Positions 23,838-34,669 of a stretch of 64,000 nucleotides of DNA are shown here, in pieces. The stretch is from Arenicola marina. Its lineage: Eukaryota > Annelida > Polychaeta > Arenicolidae. The stretch's first letter is position 1; every line of letters begins with the position of its first letter. The stretch covers positions 68,702,119 to 68,766,118 of the forward strand of contig OZ025248.1 in assembly GCA_964019135.1 (NCBI GenBank). Reading direction: 5' to 3'. Under the pieces are notes generated by a model. That model made no database searches. It was given only the letters and a program-made list of their open reading frames with translations, and was not told where the DNA came from. The translations under genes were made by a program, and so were the position numbers.

Positions 23838-26703
23838 ATGTCTATCTCTGTGGAATTGCAGCCCGAGTTTGGCTATGTCATATTAGCTTTCATCGCTTCA
23901 TACTTTGTCCTGTTCTGGATGGCATTCCAGGTCGGAATGGCGAGAAAGAAATATGAAGTTGCCGTAAGTATAGTCTATAGGGCTAGGCTGGGCCAGTGTG
24001 GTGGCCGTGACCTCATTCATAAATGCCGCGTTACGTGTAAGCTTAGTGACGTTTCGGCCCATATTTTCTGTCACTTTCCTGCAATCGTTCTAAAAATGAC
24101 TGAGGTGAGTAAGGTGAGGGTTCCTGTAGTTCAACAAATTAAACACGGTCCACTGCCAACATGGATACGTCGCGCACCTACGTTCTCCGTGGCCACACAG
24201 AGTCTAGTGTGGCTGGACTAGGGTAGCCTTGACACATGGCTCTCTTGACCTCGCACCTAAAGGAGACGAGAGAGCTCCGGCCCGCTCCCCAGAGCGGATA
24301 AGCCAGGGAGGGGCATGCAACAGGGCTAGGACTAGGGTTCCTGTAGTCCAGCCACACTAGCCTCCGTGTGCGCGACACGTTGGGAGCGGACCGCGTTTAA
24401 TTTGTTGAACTAGGGTTCCTGCACACAGGTCAGGGAATTTAAAACCTGGTAAATTATGAACAAAAAATCCTTGCACAGAAATTGAAAATCAGGGAATTTC
24501 TGAAGCCTTTAGAACCCATTTTGGTAACTGTTCAATTCCATTTTTTATTAATATCTGGAGGGTAATGAATTTCCTGTCTCATGAGTCATGTAGTTATTAA
24601 TATCCTAATAGACCTATGTTTAATTCATAAAGATTCAGAATAAATGATCTAATACCAGAAGTTATGGGCCTGGGGATTGCCTCAATCGTGGGTTGGGGGG
24701 GGGTGCGAGGGCGGCTACACCCATAAGTCATATAAAGAGCTATCTCTTTTATATGTCTAACATTACTATAAATTTATGAATTGTTTTTGACATTTTTTTT
24801 TCTTGTTTTGCAGTACCCTGCCATGTACAGCGATAAAGATCCCATGTTTAACTGCATCCAAAGAGCACACCAAAATACGTAAGGATTGCCTCAACTGATT
24901 TAAAACTGCATGTGGAGTTGTTTCGCTGAATGCCAAATTTGCATATAAGAACACAAACCTAAGGCCTTAAGGTTCATAACAGACCATAAACACCTACCAT
25001 ATTGCTCACCAATTATCTGCCAATGCACAAAACATTTCAAATTCATGAATTGTCCGCCACAGAAATGAAAACTTGTGCTGATTTGAAACTTCATAAACGT
25101 GTGTACACACATCGTTTACCAGTGCCACCGACAGGGCGCCCCAGCGCTAAATTATATGAGACAATAGAAGCATCCGGAGCGCACTCTTTCTTTGGCGGTG
25201 GCCGTTGACACTGCTTGTGGTCAAAGGTAACATTTCCTGTTTATGTTTATTTGGGTACAGCCATTGCAACGGTCAGCTCCACATGTAGCTTTAAGCATTT
25301 TGTTCCACTGATATATTTGTTCAGTCCTTTTATCTATATATTCTTGGGTGATAGAGAACAAATTATGTTGTGACATATCGTTTTCCTTATTTATATAAAT
25401 TTTTTATGTCTAAATAAGATTACATACTATCTCGGTGGATATTGAAGTACAAAGAGGAATGTTATTTTTATTCTCATTGTGTCATTCTAAAATGTATGAT
25501 CCTTGCATAGTGCATTACACAGTTACAAACACATTACACTGTATGCCGGTTTTGTTCATCAGGCTTGAAGGTTACCCTTCCTTCCTGGTCTTCATGCTGC
25601 TAGGAGGACTGCTCTACCCTGTAAGTAACAGGCAAACTGCTTGAATGACAGCTACATGCTGCGCTGTGGAGCTACCTAGGGTGGGTTAGATTTAGCAAGG
25701 CTGCTTTAGAGGTAAACTAACCATGGTATGTGGGAGGTGGATTGGGGCTTAGTGGATGAGAGGCATGGTAATGGACTTTCTGTTTATTTATGCAAAGGGG
25801 TTGCAGAGATAGGGCCCTTGTCTAAGATGGTGATACTAGGTAAATCATCCAGGGCATAATGTATGTGCTAACAAAGTGCAGCGTCTAACACATTTGAGAC
25901 CATCGATTATTGCTTCTATCATTTGTTGTGTTTCCAGAAAGTGTCTGCCGCCAGTGGTTTCTTGTGGATAGTGAGCCGAGTCGTGTACGCCAAGGGTTAT
26001 TACACAGGGGGTGAGTACAGAGAGCGCCACAACGTTATGTACGCCAAGGGTTATTACACGAGGGGTGAGTACACAGAGCGCCACAACGTTATGTACACCA
26101 AAGATTATTACACGGGGGGTGAGTACAGAGAGCGCCACAACGTTATGTACACCAAAGATTATTACACGGGGGGTGAGTACAGAGAGCGCCAAAACGTTAT
26201 GTACGCCAAGGGTTATTACACGGGGGAGAGTACAAAGAGCGCCACAACGTTATGTGCACCAAGGGTTATTACACGGGGGGTGAGTACAGAGAGCGCCACA
26301 ACGTTATGTACACCAAGGGTTATTACACGGGTGGTGAGTACAGAGAGCGCCACAACGTTATGTACACCAAGGGTTATTACACGGGGGGTGAGTACAGAGA
26401 GCGCCACAACGTTATGTACACCAAGGGTTATTACAAAGGTGCGCAAAGCCCCACTGACGTACATATATTTGAATAAATATTGATCCAAAGATGTGACATT
26501 AGCGATAACGAGAACAAAGAATAATGTAATGATTTATGAGGCAATCATGCAAGCACCTTGTGATTTACATGAAGGATGAATGCAATTGGCCTTGTGTTGC
26601 AGATCCCAAGAAGCGTAACTACGGAGCGTTCGGTTTACTGGGTCTCGTGGTGATGCTCGGGTGTAACGTTTGCACTGCCCTGCAGCTGCTCGGGGTCATG
26701 TAG
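23838..26703 (+). CDS. MGST3: MGST3 gene copy B (5 exons, 140 aa)
   Basis: Exons 23,838-23,963; 24,814-24,878; 25,563-25,620; 25,938-26,010; 26,603-26,703 (TAG), all with GT-AG borders and phases 0, 2, 0, 1. The 140-aa product is a four-helix MAPEG membrane protein. It has GMARKKYEV after helix 1, FNCIQRAHQNTLE (the glutathione-binding R..HxNxxE signature) and YAKGYYTG before the last helix. Animal MGST3 is an ER/outer-mitochondrial enzyme with glutathione transferase and peroxidase activity on lipid hydroperoxides and leukotriene A4. Length is slightly below the human protein (about 150 aa), with a shorter C-terminus. Intron 4 begins with a minisatellite made of exon 4 end plus donor. AATAAA lies at 27,239. 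Confidence 0.88.
24118..24421. mobile_element. MITE with 9-bp target duplication (Mutator-like)
   Basis: Inverted ends TAGTTCAACAAATTAAA (24,127 on) and its complement (to 24,412) are bounded by GGGTTCCTG at 24,118-24,126 and 24,413-24,421. The duplicate MGST3 intron at 51,805 shows the empty site (GAGGGTTCCCGCACAC). An inner inverted pair (CTAGTGTGGCTGGACTA and complement) lies inside. Confidence 0.8.
24225..24335. repeat. Dispersed repeat shared with 61,385-61,482
   Basis: Both places share GGCTCTCTTGACCTCGCACC and CCGCTCCCCAGAGCGGATAA. One copy sits inside the 9-bp-TSD MITE. Confidence 0.75.
25990..26438 (+). repeat. 54-bp splice-donor minisatellite of MGST3 copy B, about 8 units
   Basis: Each unit contains the exon 4 end (GCCAAGGGTTATTACACGGG) followed by a GTGAGTAC donor. 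Consensus donors occur at 26,011, 26,065, 26,119, 26,173, 26,280, 26,334 and 26,388. The first four units are exactly 54 bp, so they stay in the exon 4 frame (YTKGYYTGGEYRERHNVM). Confidence 0.95.
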
Positions 26704-27238
26704 GGCGGCCGCTGAGTGGACGTGACGTCATAAACACCATCACCTTTTCCATGTTAATTTGTGGAGCCGAATTTTTGGCGCCATCATTTAAGATTCATTT
26801 TGTGTGTGTACTTCTAACATTGCTAAACACGACGGCACAAATTGTTGAGGGACTGTGGCAGTCTTGTAATATATAACGTGGGCGCTAGGGACACACGTAC
26901 CGCGAAGTATCATCTAACCATAGATCAGAATTAGAAGAGCGTCCGTCAATATTAGCGTTGAGCACTGTGAAACTGAGAGTTTCTATTTTCTGTTTACCGG
27001 GTCATTATCGCTAATTGTTAGATTCTCTGGTGGATGGGGCATGTAGCCTACTAGAATATATACTATTGACTTTACTTACAGGCGAAGACTGTCATTGACA
27101 ATAATCGTGTTACTATTTTTACATTTACGGGATTAAATCTTGCTATGTCAGTGGTAAACCCATTAGTAGTAAACTAATGACAAACAAGATAAAGTTTTGG
27201 AGTAGTACTTACAGTATTTTGTACGTGCCTGTTTTGTA

Positions 27239-27244
27239 AATAAA
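27239..27244 (+). terminator. Polyadenylation signal of MGST3 copy B
   Basis: AATAAA about 540 bp after the stop. The matching signal in copy C is at 57,904. Confidence 0.5.
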
Positions 27245-27354
27245 TGACATTAACCATCTTAACCAACGCATTGAGTGGTCACAGAACTATGAAGCAACCA
27301 TATGTAGTAATAGGTTTCTTGGGTGACTATTTAGTGATCGTTCAGTTTCTTTAT

Positions 27355-27480
27355 CGGCAAGGGGCCGCCTCGATAGCTGAGTTAGAGCGCTCGCTTTGAG
27401 TGCTGTGGCCACCTAAGAGCCGAAAGCAGCGAACACACGGTCCGTTTTTTTGCATCCGTCTCCGCGTCCGCGTGCGTCGT
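27355..27480 (+). mobile_element. tRNA-derived SINE head (copy 1)
   Basis: An A-box region CCTCGATAGCTGAGTTAGAG followed by non-tRNA sequence (ACACACGGTCCG). The paralogous copy is at 58,073, so the insertion predates the MGST3 duplication. Confidence 0.5.
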
Positions 27481-28289
27481 CCGTCTTTTGCTAACACACG
27501 TGTTCGTCTTTTTGTCCGTCGCCCGGCCCACTTTTCTATGTGGAATCTGTTCTAGGTCCGAGCAGGCTAGTAAGAACATGGATTCTGGCAAAATCAAACT
27601 ACAGAGCGTCATGTCATTATTAGCATCACGGAATATACTGACACTGACTCTATTTGGCAACATTGCAATTATAGCAAAAACGACTTTGGAGGAAATTTAG
27701 CTAATTATTACCTAATTACTTAAAGGGAAATGCCGGGCCCATATCATTTACATTTCCAGTTTACCTATAGGGAATTAACTAAACATTACACACAATTTAA
27801 TTTTTTTAAATCATACATTAGTGAAGTTCCAAGCAGTTTTGCACGACCACCCAACTTGTCATGGGCACCCGCCTCAGCGCGCTGATGATGACGTCACCGG
27901 CGATGAAGCGACCAGTACGACTACTACCAACGGAAGGTACAATATCGAAGCGGTTTAATTAACTTTTTTTTACGCGGAGGGTACTTCCGAATGTTTACAA
28001 TATGGCGAAGCAAGAACAAGCTTCTGGCGAGTCGGACGAATAGAAGGGGCGGGGGCGAGGGGGGTGGGGGGGGGAGTGGAGTGTCCAATTTTGATTTGAC
28101 TTATGGTTCGCTAAGCGGCAGTCGATGGTGTAACTTGATACAACTATTGTCTTAGAAACGTACTGTCACTGAAGGGTGTATGGACAGGACGACCGTGCTA
28201 CCAGAACGGCCGTATGGGTTAGGGTGGGTGGGGTGGTGGGGATGGGTGGAGGGAGGAGAGGTGCGTGAAGCAGGGTCGACTCAAAGCAA

Positions 28290-28480
28290 TTTTTCTCAAA
28301 GTGGTCTGAACATACTCTTGAATTTTTGGTGGGTTTAAAACTCACACGAGAAATCTTGCGTAGCCATTGCCGCAAAAGCTGCTGGTCGCCTAGTGGACAG
28401 CAGTAAAAATGATATCCTGTTTTTGCTGTCCTTTTTTGCACTTGAATTGTTACAGCCAACAGCTGCATTTTGTTCTAAAA
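28290..28480 (-). pseudogene. THAP zinc-finger domain fragment, frameshifted
   Basis: The minus strand has VGCNNSSAKKDSKNRISF in one frame and LLRQWLRKISRVSFKPTKNS, then RVCSDHFEKNCF, in another. Together they cover the C2CH THAP fold (x-C, W, P, C, H, F). The first Cys appears to be replaced and a frameshift separates the halves, so it is not functional as read. THAP domains occur in P-type transposases and in host regulators derived from them. Confidence 0.65.
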
Positions 28481-28865
28481 ACATCGATGTTTCAAGTTTA
28501 GGAGTCAAATTCGCTTATCACTATCCATGAGAGGTGTTAGGTCGACAGCTTGTTCCAAAGACTCACCGCACGCATGTGAACAAAGTTTTGGTTCAGAGGA
28601 AGTAAAGTCGTCAGTGACGTCAACGCCTTGCGTGTGATTGGCTAACTCTGGTCGCGTGTTCAGAACATGTCGACACCCGCCTGATGGGCGAAAATTTGTA
28701 TTTTATACTGTTGATGTGCGATTTTCTCGCTAATACTTTCTTTTTAAACAGAACGATTAACGGCAAATAGATTTTATACCAACAGAGTTTTATTTTTAAA
28801 TCACATTGCAGCCCCCCGGTATTTTCTTTTAACTTAATTATCTCTGAAAACGTATGTCCTCCACC

Positions 28866-29016
28866 AAGTTCTAAATGCCTCTCCATAAGGTACTTTACAG
28901 TTCCGCCACTTCCGGCCTGCGCGCCACCTAGCGACTGATGGCGTAACTACCAGAGGGGAACAAACTGGCTTTGCGCACCGACTCTCAACACACGGCTCGG
29001 CATACCCAGACCGTAT
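28866..29016 (+). repeat. 151-bp duplication, left copy (LINE target-site duplication)
   Basis: Nearly identical to 48,747-48,897 in direct orientation, with two mismatches noticed. LINE sequence begins immediately after this copy and ends immediately before the other. Confidence 0.8.
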
Positions 29017-29934
29017 TGGGACCTCTTCTGTTTCTAGTCTACATTAATGACTTAGCCAACGATCTTGAATGTAATATTAGACTTTTCGCTGATGATACCA
29101 CTATATTTGTTGCCACAGATGATTTATGTGAGGCACACGGTATGTTAATGCGAGACATCAAAAATTGAAGCGTGGGCCAAAAAGTGGTTTTTAGATTTTA
29201 ATGCAACTAAGACTAATGTCATGAACATTACGAATAAGCTCAACCTCGATCCTACGCAACTCAGTATGGGTGGAAATAGTCTTGCAAACGTATCAGAGCA
29301 CAAACACTTGGGTCTTAATATTGACTCCAAGCTTTCTTGGTCCCCGCATATCAATGAAATATACAGCAAATCTATGAGAAGAGTTGATATTCTGTCTAGA
29401 CTCAGTTTCAGACTTAGTCGTGGAACACTTGAAACAATGTATTTTTCTTTCATCAGACCTGTACTCGAATATGCATGTGTTGTGTGGGCCGGGTGTTCTC
29501 AGTATGAGTCTGACAAACTAGAATCGGTACAGATAAGGGCTGGACGCATTGTAAGTGGTGCAATCAAATGCGCAAGCCGCACTCAGGTGTACAAAGAGTT
29601 GGGTTGGGAAACCTTGTCACAAAGGAGGGACAGATTTAAACTCATTCTGTTTCACAAATTTTGTTATAACCAGGCACCTTCCTATGTGTGTAGCTTACTT
29701 CCTATGTCCGTGCTCGACCGCGCACAATATGGTTTACGTAGTGCTAGCCCACTTAATATTACGCAAATAAATACAAGGTAGTCAACATTTTACAAATCAT
29801 TTCTACCTAGCGCAATACGAATGTGGAACGAATTACCAGTCTCTTTACGCAGCTTACACGACCCAAAAGCGTTTAAAGTAGCAATTTTAAATATTCATAA
29901 AACGGTGTCCGGGAATGTAACTGATAACCGCAAA
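29017..29934 (+). pseudogene. 5'-truncated LINE, reverse transcriptase, first part
   Basis: Begins inside the RT domain: GPLLFLVYINDLAND, then the catalytic FADD box (LFADDTTIF), then WAKKWFLDFNATKT, HKHLGLNIDSKLSW, SFIRPVLEYACVVW and WNELPVSLRS. This is a CR1/L2-type non-LTR RT. A frameshift near 29,160 and a TAG at 29,779 make it inactive. The frame is broken at 29,934 by the giant palindromic element and resumes at 48,248. Confidence 0.85.
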
Positions 29935-29942
29935 TTGTATTA
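29935..29942. repeat. 8-bp target-site duplication, left
   Basis: TTGTATTA, identical to 48,240-48,247, inside the LINE codons for Leu-Tyr-Tyr. Confidence 0.9.
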
Positions 29943-30002
29943 GTAGTATAGAGCTGAGCTTTTAGCTACCCCCATGACCCCCTCACCCCCCCCCCCCCCC
30001 GT

Positions 30003-30310
30003 GGTCGCGCTCTAGCGCGACCGAAAATTTTGAAATATCGATTTGAAAATGCCGGTCACGAGTTAATGAGGTCATTAATTTTTGTCAAAAGTCTTTGTTT
30101 CCGTGCTATAGCACGGGGTATAATTAGCATAAATTACGATGTAAATAGCTAATTAAGCTGTCAACAAGGTTATTCATAATTGCTTGAAGTCTTTGTTTCC
30201 GCGTTATAGTACGGGGTATAAATAGTATAAATTAGTATGTAAATAGGTATATTCAACAAGGTTATTAATCATTGTTTGTCTATGTTCTCGTGCTATAGTA
30301 CGAGTGAATG
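30003..30310 (+). promoter_or_regulatory. Subterminal hairpin and three subterminal repeats (left)
   Basis: A hairpin GGTCGCGCT-CT-AGCGCGACC lies at 30,003-30,022. Similar direct repeats at about 30,091, 30,189 and 30,278 each carry a palindrome like CCGTGCTATAGCACGG followed by GGTATAA. The mirror is at 47,872-48,179. Subterminal palindromic repeats are usual transposase-binding sites, but no binder is known here. Confidence 0.6.
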
Positions 30311-30423
30311 AAGTTGGTTGAAGTCTTCAATCTGCGATCAAGTACTATTATGAATAGGTAATAGATAAACAAGTCATTGTGCTTTGATGAAACAGTAAAT
30401 CATTTAATCGCTATAGATATCGG

Positions 30424-30545
30424 TAGCCGACACCGCCATGTTGTGTCGGCTGCCGCCATGTTGTGTCGGCTGCCGCCATGTTGTGTCGGCTGCCGCCATG
30501 TTGTGTCGGCTGCCGCCATGTTGTGTCGGCTGCCGCCATGTTCGG
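30424..30545 (+). repeat. 20-bp tandem repeat with YY1-like motif, left arm
   Basis: About six copies of TGCCGCCATGTTGTGTCGGC. GCCGCCATGTTG matches the YY1/PHO consensus (GCCGCCATNTTG). The mirror array is at 47,637-47,757. Confidence 0.85.
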
Positions 30546-30559
30546 CTGCTATCGGATGT

Positions 30560-30715
30560 GCTCTGATAGGTAAGCTCAAGCGCCCGTGCGTCGTTCGAAC
30601 CCCACATGTACAAAGGTGTGCCAAGGATAAAGATCCTTCTTTTCTTTGCAAAGAATACGCGTTTACTCACGGATACCGGGCTCTTCTCTACGCTGTCCCT
30701 CCCCATTGTCACGAT
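30560..30715 (+). mobile_element. tRNA-derived SINE-like segment in the left arm
   Basis: TAAGCTCAAGCGCCCGTG is followed by the B box GTTCGAACCCC and GGATAAAGATCC. The mirror is at 47,466-47,620. Confidence 0.4.
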
Positions 30716-31423
30716 ATGACCTTCAAAGGTTAAAACGTCATAGGACTTAAACTAGCCAACGAATCAATGTAAACGAATCATGATCTAAAAAACATCTGGA
30801 TATGTTGCAAATAACCTGCTGTCCGTCCTGGTGGTTGATTGCTGGTAAGGCAATGACGGTAGACCCTCTGATGCAGTTACAAATAGGCGGGTGTTTCGGG
30901 AGAAACGCTAGTTCTCTCTACGCTGCATAGCACTTAAAAAGCGGGTACTGACTTATAGCTGCATCATTTTCAAGGTAATCATGGGTTAACCGGGTGTTTT
31001 CTAAAATCAAAAATCCGCTTCGTACAGACTAATATTTTGACTGTCACATGATACCATTTTAAGGAGACAGAAGCATATAAGGCGAGAAAACAGCTGATAT
31101 TAATGCGACCGGCGAAAGTAAGGACTTTCATTACGTAGCGTGAAAGTGGTCATTTTTCCGGTTTGCTGATGTTCCTTAGTGCGGAAATAATGATCGTGCT
31201 GGTGCCTATTTTGCTTAGATATATTAAAAAGCCAATTCAGGAATACGTTTTGTACAGAAAACATGACTTGGTACCAGATGTGTACCGATTATAACTTGTT
31301 ATGAAGCGATGATATGAACCGGTATACACTGTCTTTCCAATACGAGTCTGAGTGCACTCGAGTGACCTTGTTGCGTAGCAACCAGGAATGTCGAAAGGGA
31401 AGCCTAACATACAGGACTGTTAA

Positions 31424-31823
31424 AGTTGCATGTCGAGCTCTTTCCCGCCAAAACTAAAGAGGTCAAAATACTAATAAGAATTAGTCCTAGAATCATTCAA
31501 GACTTTTATTGTCTATACTCCACCCATGCCAGACTGACAAATAGTGTCTCTTAGCCTTGCCCGTGATATCAATTTACCACAAGTTTTCATTTTAGTGGTA
31601 AACGTCATCAGTTTGTGTGCTTCGCGATGCTTTGGTATAAGTAGCAGTACAGCGATCGAGTTCTATGGTGTCCCGGGATAGACACGTTTGCCACACCATA
31701 GCCGCAACGGCGATGTTTATCAGGTTTTTGAATTCATAGAATGAAACAATCGAGTTTTCTCCAAATTTTGATATAAATTTCGCCTGGGCTTAGTTTTGGG
31801 GGGAAAGAACTCGAAATGCAACT
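31424..31823. mobile_element. TTAA-flanked MITE, left outer block
   Basis: The inverted ends AGTTGCATGTCGAGCTCTTT and its near complement are bounded by TTAA on both sides. The inner block lacks it at the same place (GACTGTTAAACTGTTG). TTAA duplications are typical of piggyBac and Kolobok elements. Confidence 0.8.
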
Positions 31824-32544
31824 TTAAACTGTTCTCAATCTAGTGAAATATAAGCTCTGATTCCATTACGTAATGTAATACTTACGGGAAAGTTTATAGA
31901 AACATCTTGTGTGTTTGTTCTGTGAAAAACAATGCCATAAAATCATCATACCCCTGACAAAAGCAACGTTGAAGCCGGGTAGCTGAACCAACTCTATAGG
32001 CATGCATGGTAAACGCATGCGAGAATAGGTTTTCTAACGCGAACACGCAGTGTATATTTTTGAGGATAGATATCGCCTGGGGTATCTGGAACGGTCATTT
32101 TGTTTCAAAACAAGTAAACAACTAACTGTAAACGATCACGTATTGCTGGCGTTGAAGCACTTCGACGTGGCCCTTATTCCCACGGCGTCCATGTCCGATT
32201 GTAAAATGGCTAAATAAAGGTTCACATCGCAACATTAGTGAGATTTCGCATCACTTCAACATAAGGTCAAATTTATATGTGACTGAACCGGTGTCAAACG
32301 GAAGCGATTTGAAATAAAACAAAATCTTGCCAATGAGTACTGAGGTAAGTTGTCATATATAGCTTAGTATGTAGATCAACATGTTAGACTTTGGATGGTA
32401 CGTGCTTGACGGAACGAAATCTGATAGACCATTTGGCTGAATTTTTTAGCTGTAAATTAAGAAACTTTGCCTGTTGCTGAAGTCTTTTTATTTTCTTCTT
32501 GCAAGGCAGCGTTGCACTGGCACCCTGGCCGTACACATGATATC

Positions 32545-33308
32545 TTAACCATTGCTCTGGTGGATACCGTCAATGGAGTCGTAAGACACGTCACCGGTAT
32601 CTCCTGGGCAGAACTGGTCGTCGTTGCTGGAGTCGGCGTCCCTGTTGCCACAGATACCGTTCAGCTGACCGCTGTAGTTGTCGGCGGCGTCCACCGTGAT
32701 CATGTCGTTGACGCCCGTGTTGGCGCCACTTCCGGCCTCCTCGTAGAGGACGGTGAACCAGCAGCCGAGAGAGGGAACCTCGCCCTTCACAGAGAACACG
32801 CCGGCCTCGTCAGTGTCGAGGCAGAAGCTCCAGGCCTCGGGGAAAGGGTCAGACTCGTAGCAGCCTGTGGTGACGGGGGTTGGGTCAGCGTCACGACCCC
32901 GTACCTGCACCTCGCCCTGGGTCAGAGACACCCGGAAGTTCCTCTCGAAATTGGCGTCGTTCTTCTGGTGGATCCCGAATGCCGATCCAGACCATCCGAC
33001 CTGGGGTCCGGCTCCTTCTGGAGCGTCCTCTGTGTCCATTCGCACCTGGAACTTGCACTGGTCGTCATTCACCAGGGACTGGCTGGACAGTACTTGTTGT
33101 TGGTGTCCAACGCGTAGGTTGCGCCGTCATAACTGGTGACTGTGTTGGGGCCGGCCCACCCAGCCGTGCAGGGCAGACACTCACAGGTGACGTCACAGGC
33201 ACAGCTGCACGTGCAGTCGGCAGTTCAATCTCCAGTGACGTCAGAGCTGGTGCACGTGTCGCCGCCGTGGGCGACTAGGAAGAGAGCTGCGAGGATGAAG
33301 ATCTTCAT
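32545..33308 (-). pseudogene. VWD-like secreted protein, outer copy, left arm
   Basis: The signal peptide and VWD-like body align with the intact inner gene. However, GGA is changed to a TGA stop shortly after the signal peptide (GGAGATTGAACT on the coding strand), and a one-base loss (AAGTACTGTCC versus AAGTACCTGTTC) shifts the frame. The downstream 175 codons remain open to the normal stop region. TATATAAG upstream is kept. Confidence 0.75.
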
Positions 33309-33395
33309 CTTTCTGTGAATGTCTCTTCTTGTCCTGCTTAAACCAGGAATGTTCCTAACAGAGGAAAGCTGAACTTATATAGCTACCTCCATAGG

Positions 33396-34574
33396 GGGCG
33401 AATTGCACGATTGACAAACACTCATATCAAAAGAAAACTAGAACGCAAATATATTAAGCTACACGTAATGATATACATAAATATGTACCAGTTTCGTAAT
33501 TATCTCCTATAATATTATTTTGAATTGACGTTCCTGTCAACACGGCAGTCGGCCGCACAGAGAACTGATTTACATAACACGACATCTTCCGCTGCGTTGT
33601 AGCCACACGTGTGCCATTTGCTCAATGATGGATGAGGTTGTGTGCAAACAACCCAAAGGACGAGATACACATGGCGCGACAACAAGTGATCGATTGCAAG
33701 ATGCCGAATAATAAAGTATCTTAAGGTGTGAACGTTCTTGACACCGGCAGCGTAGGCCAAAACTTGTCACACAAATTTGCATTACATAGAGCACCCCGTA
33801 GCGAAGGTCTATTTGATCTCTAGGGACCGCCATTTTCTATATAATATATATATAAACGGCGTACAAATAAGAATACTGACGTTACTCCTTTTTCAATGGT
33901 GTTGCTTGCTGTTCACTCGCATCTGAGGATTTTAATCGCCAGGTGTTGAGGATGGTGTTCGGCTCTCAGTCACGAATGCAATATATCCCCTCGACAGTAG
34001 ATGTCTATGTGCAGCATTAAGCTCAAATGTCAATATTGCAATATCATAATTTCCAAACAGTGCTCATTTATGTAATTCTTCCTGAATTAGACAAACCCTG
34101 TCTCATTTTGATCACTTCCATGCATGCGTTTTGAGTGATTTTATGGAAAAAAATCTGAAATTTGTCAATGAAACACATTCTCCTTAAGCTTTGTTGAAGA
34201 AAGTATGACGCCGAAGTGGAGCAATTTGCGCAACATAGTGCAGGGTCAATATTTGGCATCTTCGTTGGATCGTTTCAATTTCTTGGCACGCCGTGTCAGT
34301 GTGCTCTATTCCGTTGTTGACAAATGACGTGATCCATCAGTGATCGGAAGGATCACTTGTGGATAGTATTAAGTGGGTGAGTTGCGATACACAAATACAG
34401 TGTCGGTTTACACAACTTTGCCAAGGATTGTCAAGAAAACGTCAATATATCTACCCATGATAATTATTGTTTCCCGAAGCGATTGATACATGTGGGTATT
34501 GGCAATTATGAAATCGGTGCGAAATCGTTTCAGACATTTTTTGGCGAATGTGATGTTGACTTCTCGTGTGACAT
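33396..34574. promoter_or_regulatory. 1.2-kb spacer between head-to-head VWD copies, left arm
   Basis: Lies between the TATA regions of the outer (minus) and inner (plus) copies, so it is a shared upstream region. No exon recognised. It includes a TATATATA stretch near 33,842-33,853. The mirror is 43,602-44,780. Confidence 0.5.
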
Positions 34575-34592
34575 GGTTGAAATGCAGGTAGT

Positions 34593-34599
34593 TATATAA
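34593..34599 (+). promoter_or_regulatory. TATA box of the inner VWD gene, left
   Basis: TATATAA about 77 bp before the ATG, conserved in the outer copies (CTATATAAG). The mirror is at 43,578-43,584. Confidence 0.6.
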
Positions 34600-34669
34600 G
34601 TCAATTGCTCGTCTGTTGAGGACACTCCTGATTTGAGCGGGACGAGTAGTGACAGCCAATCACAGAAAG

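Noticed and set aside
27355-27440. Possible functional tRNA genes at 27,355, 58,073 and 60,697
   Set aside because: A or B boxes are present, but the cloverleaf is incomplete and the sequence continues into shared non-tRNA bodies, so they are SINEs.
33515-33833. 81-87 codon ORFs duplicated at 44,349-44,667
   Set aside because: They lie in the spacer between the head-to-head VWD copies. Identity between the arms reflects the palindrome, not coding constraint.
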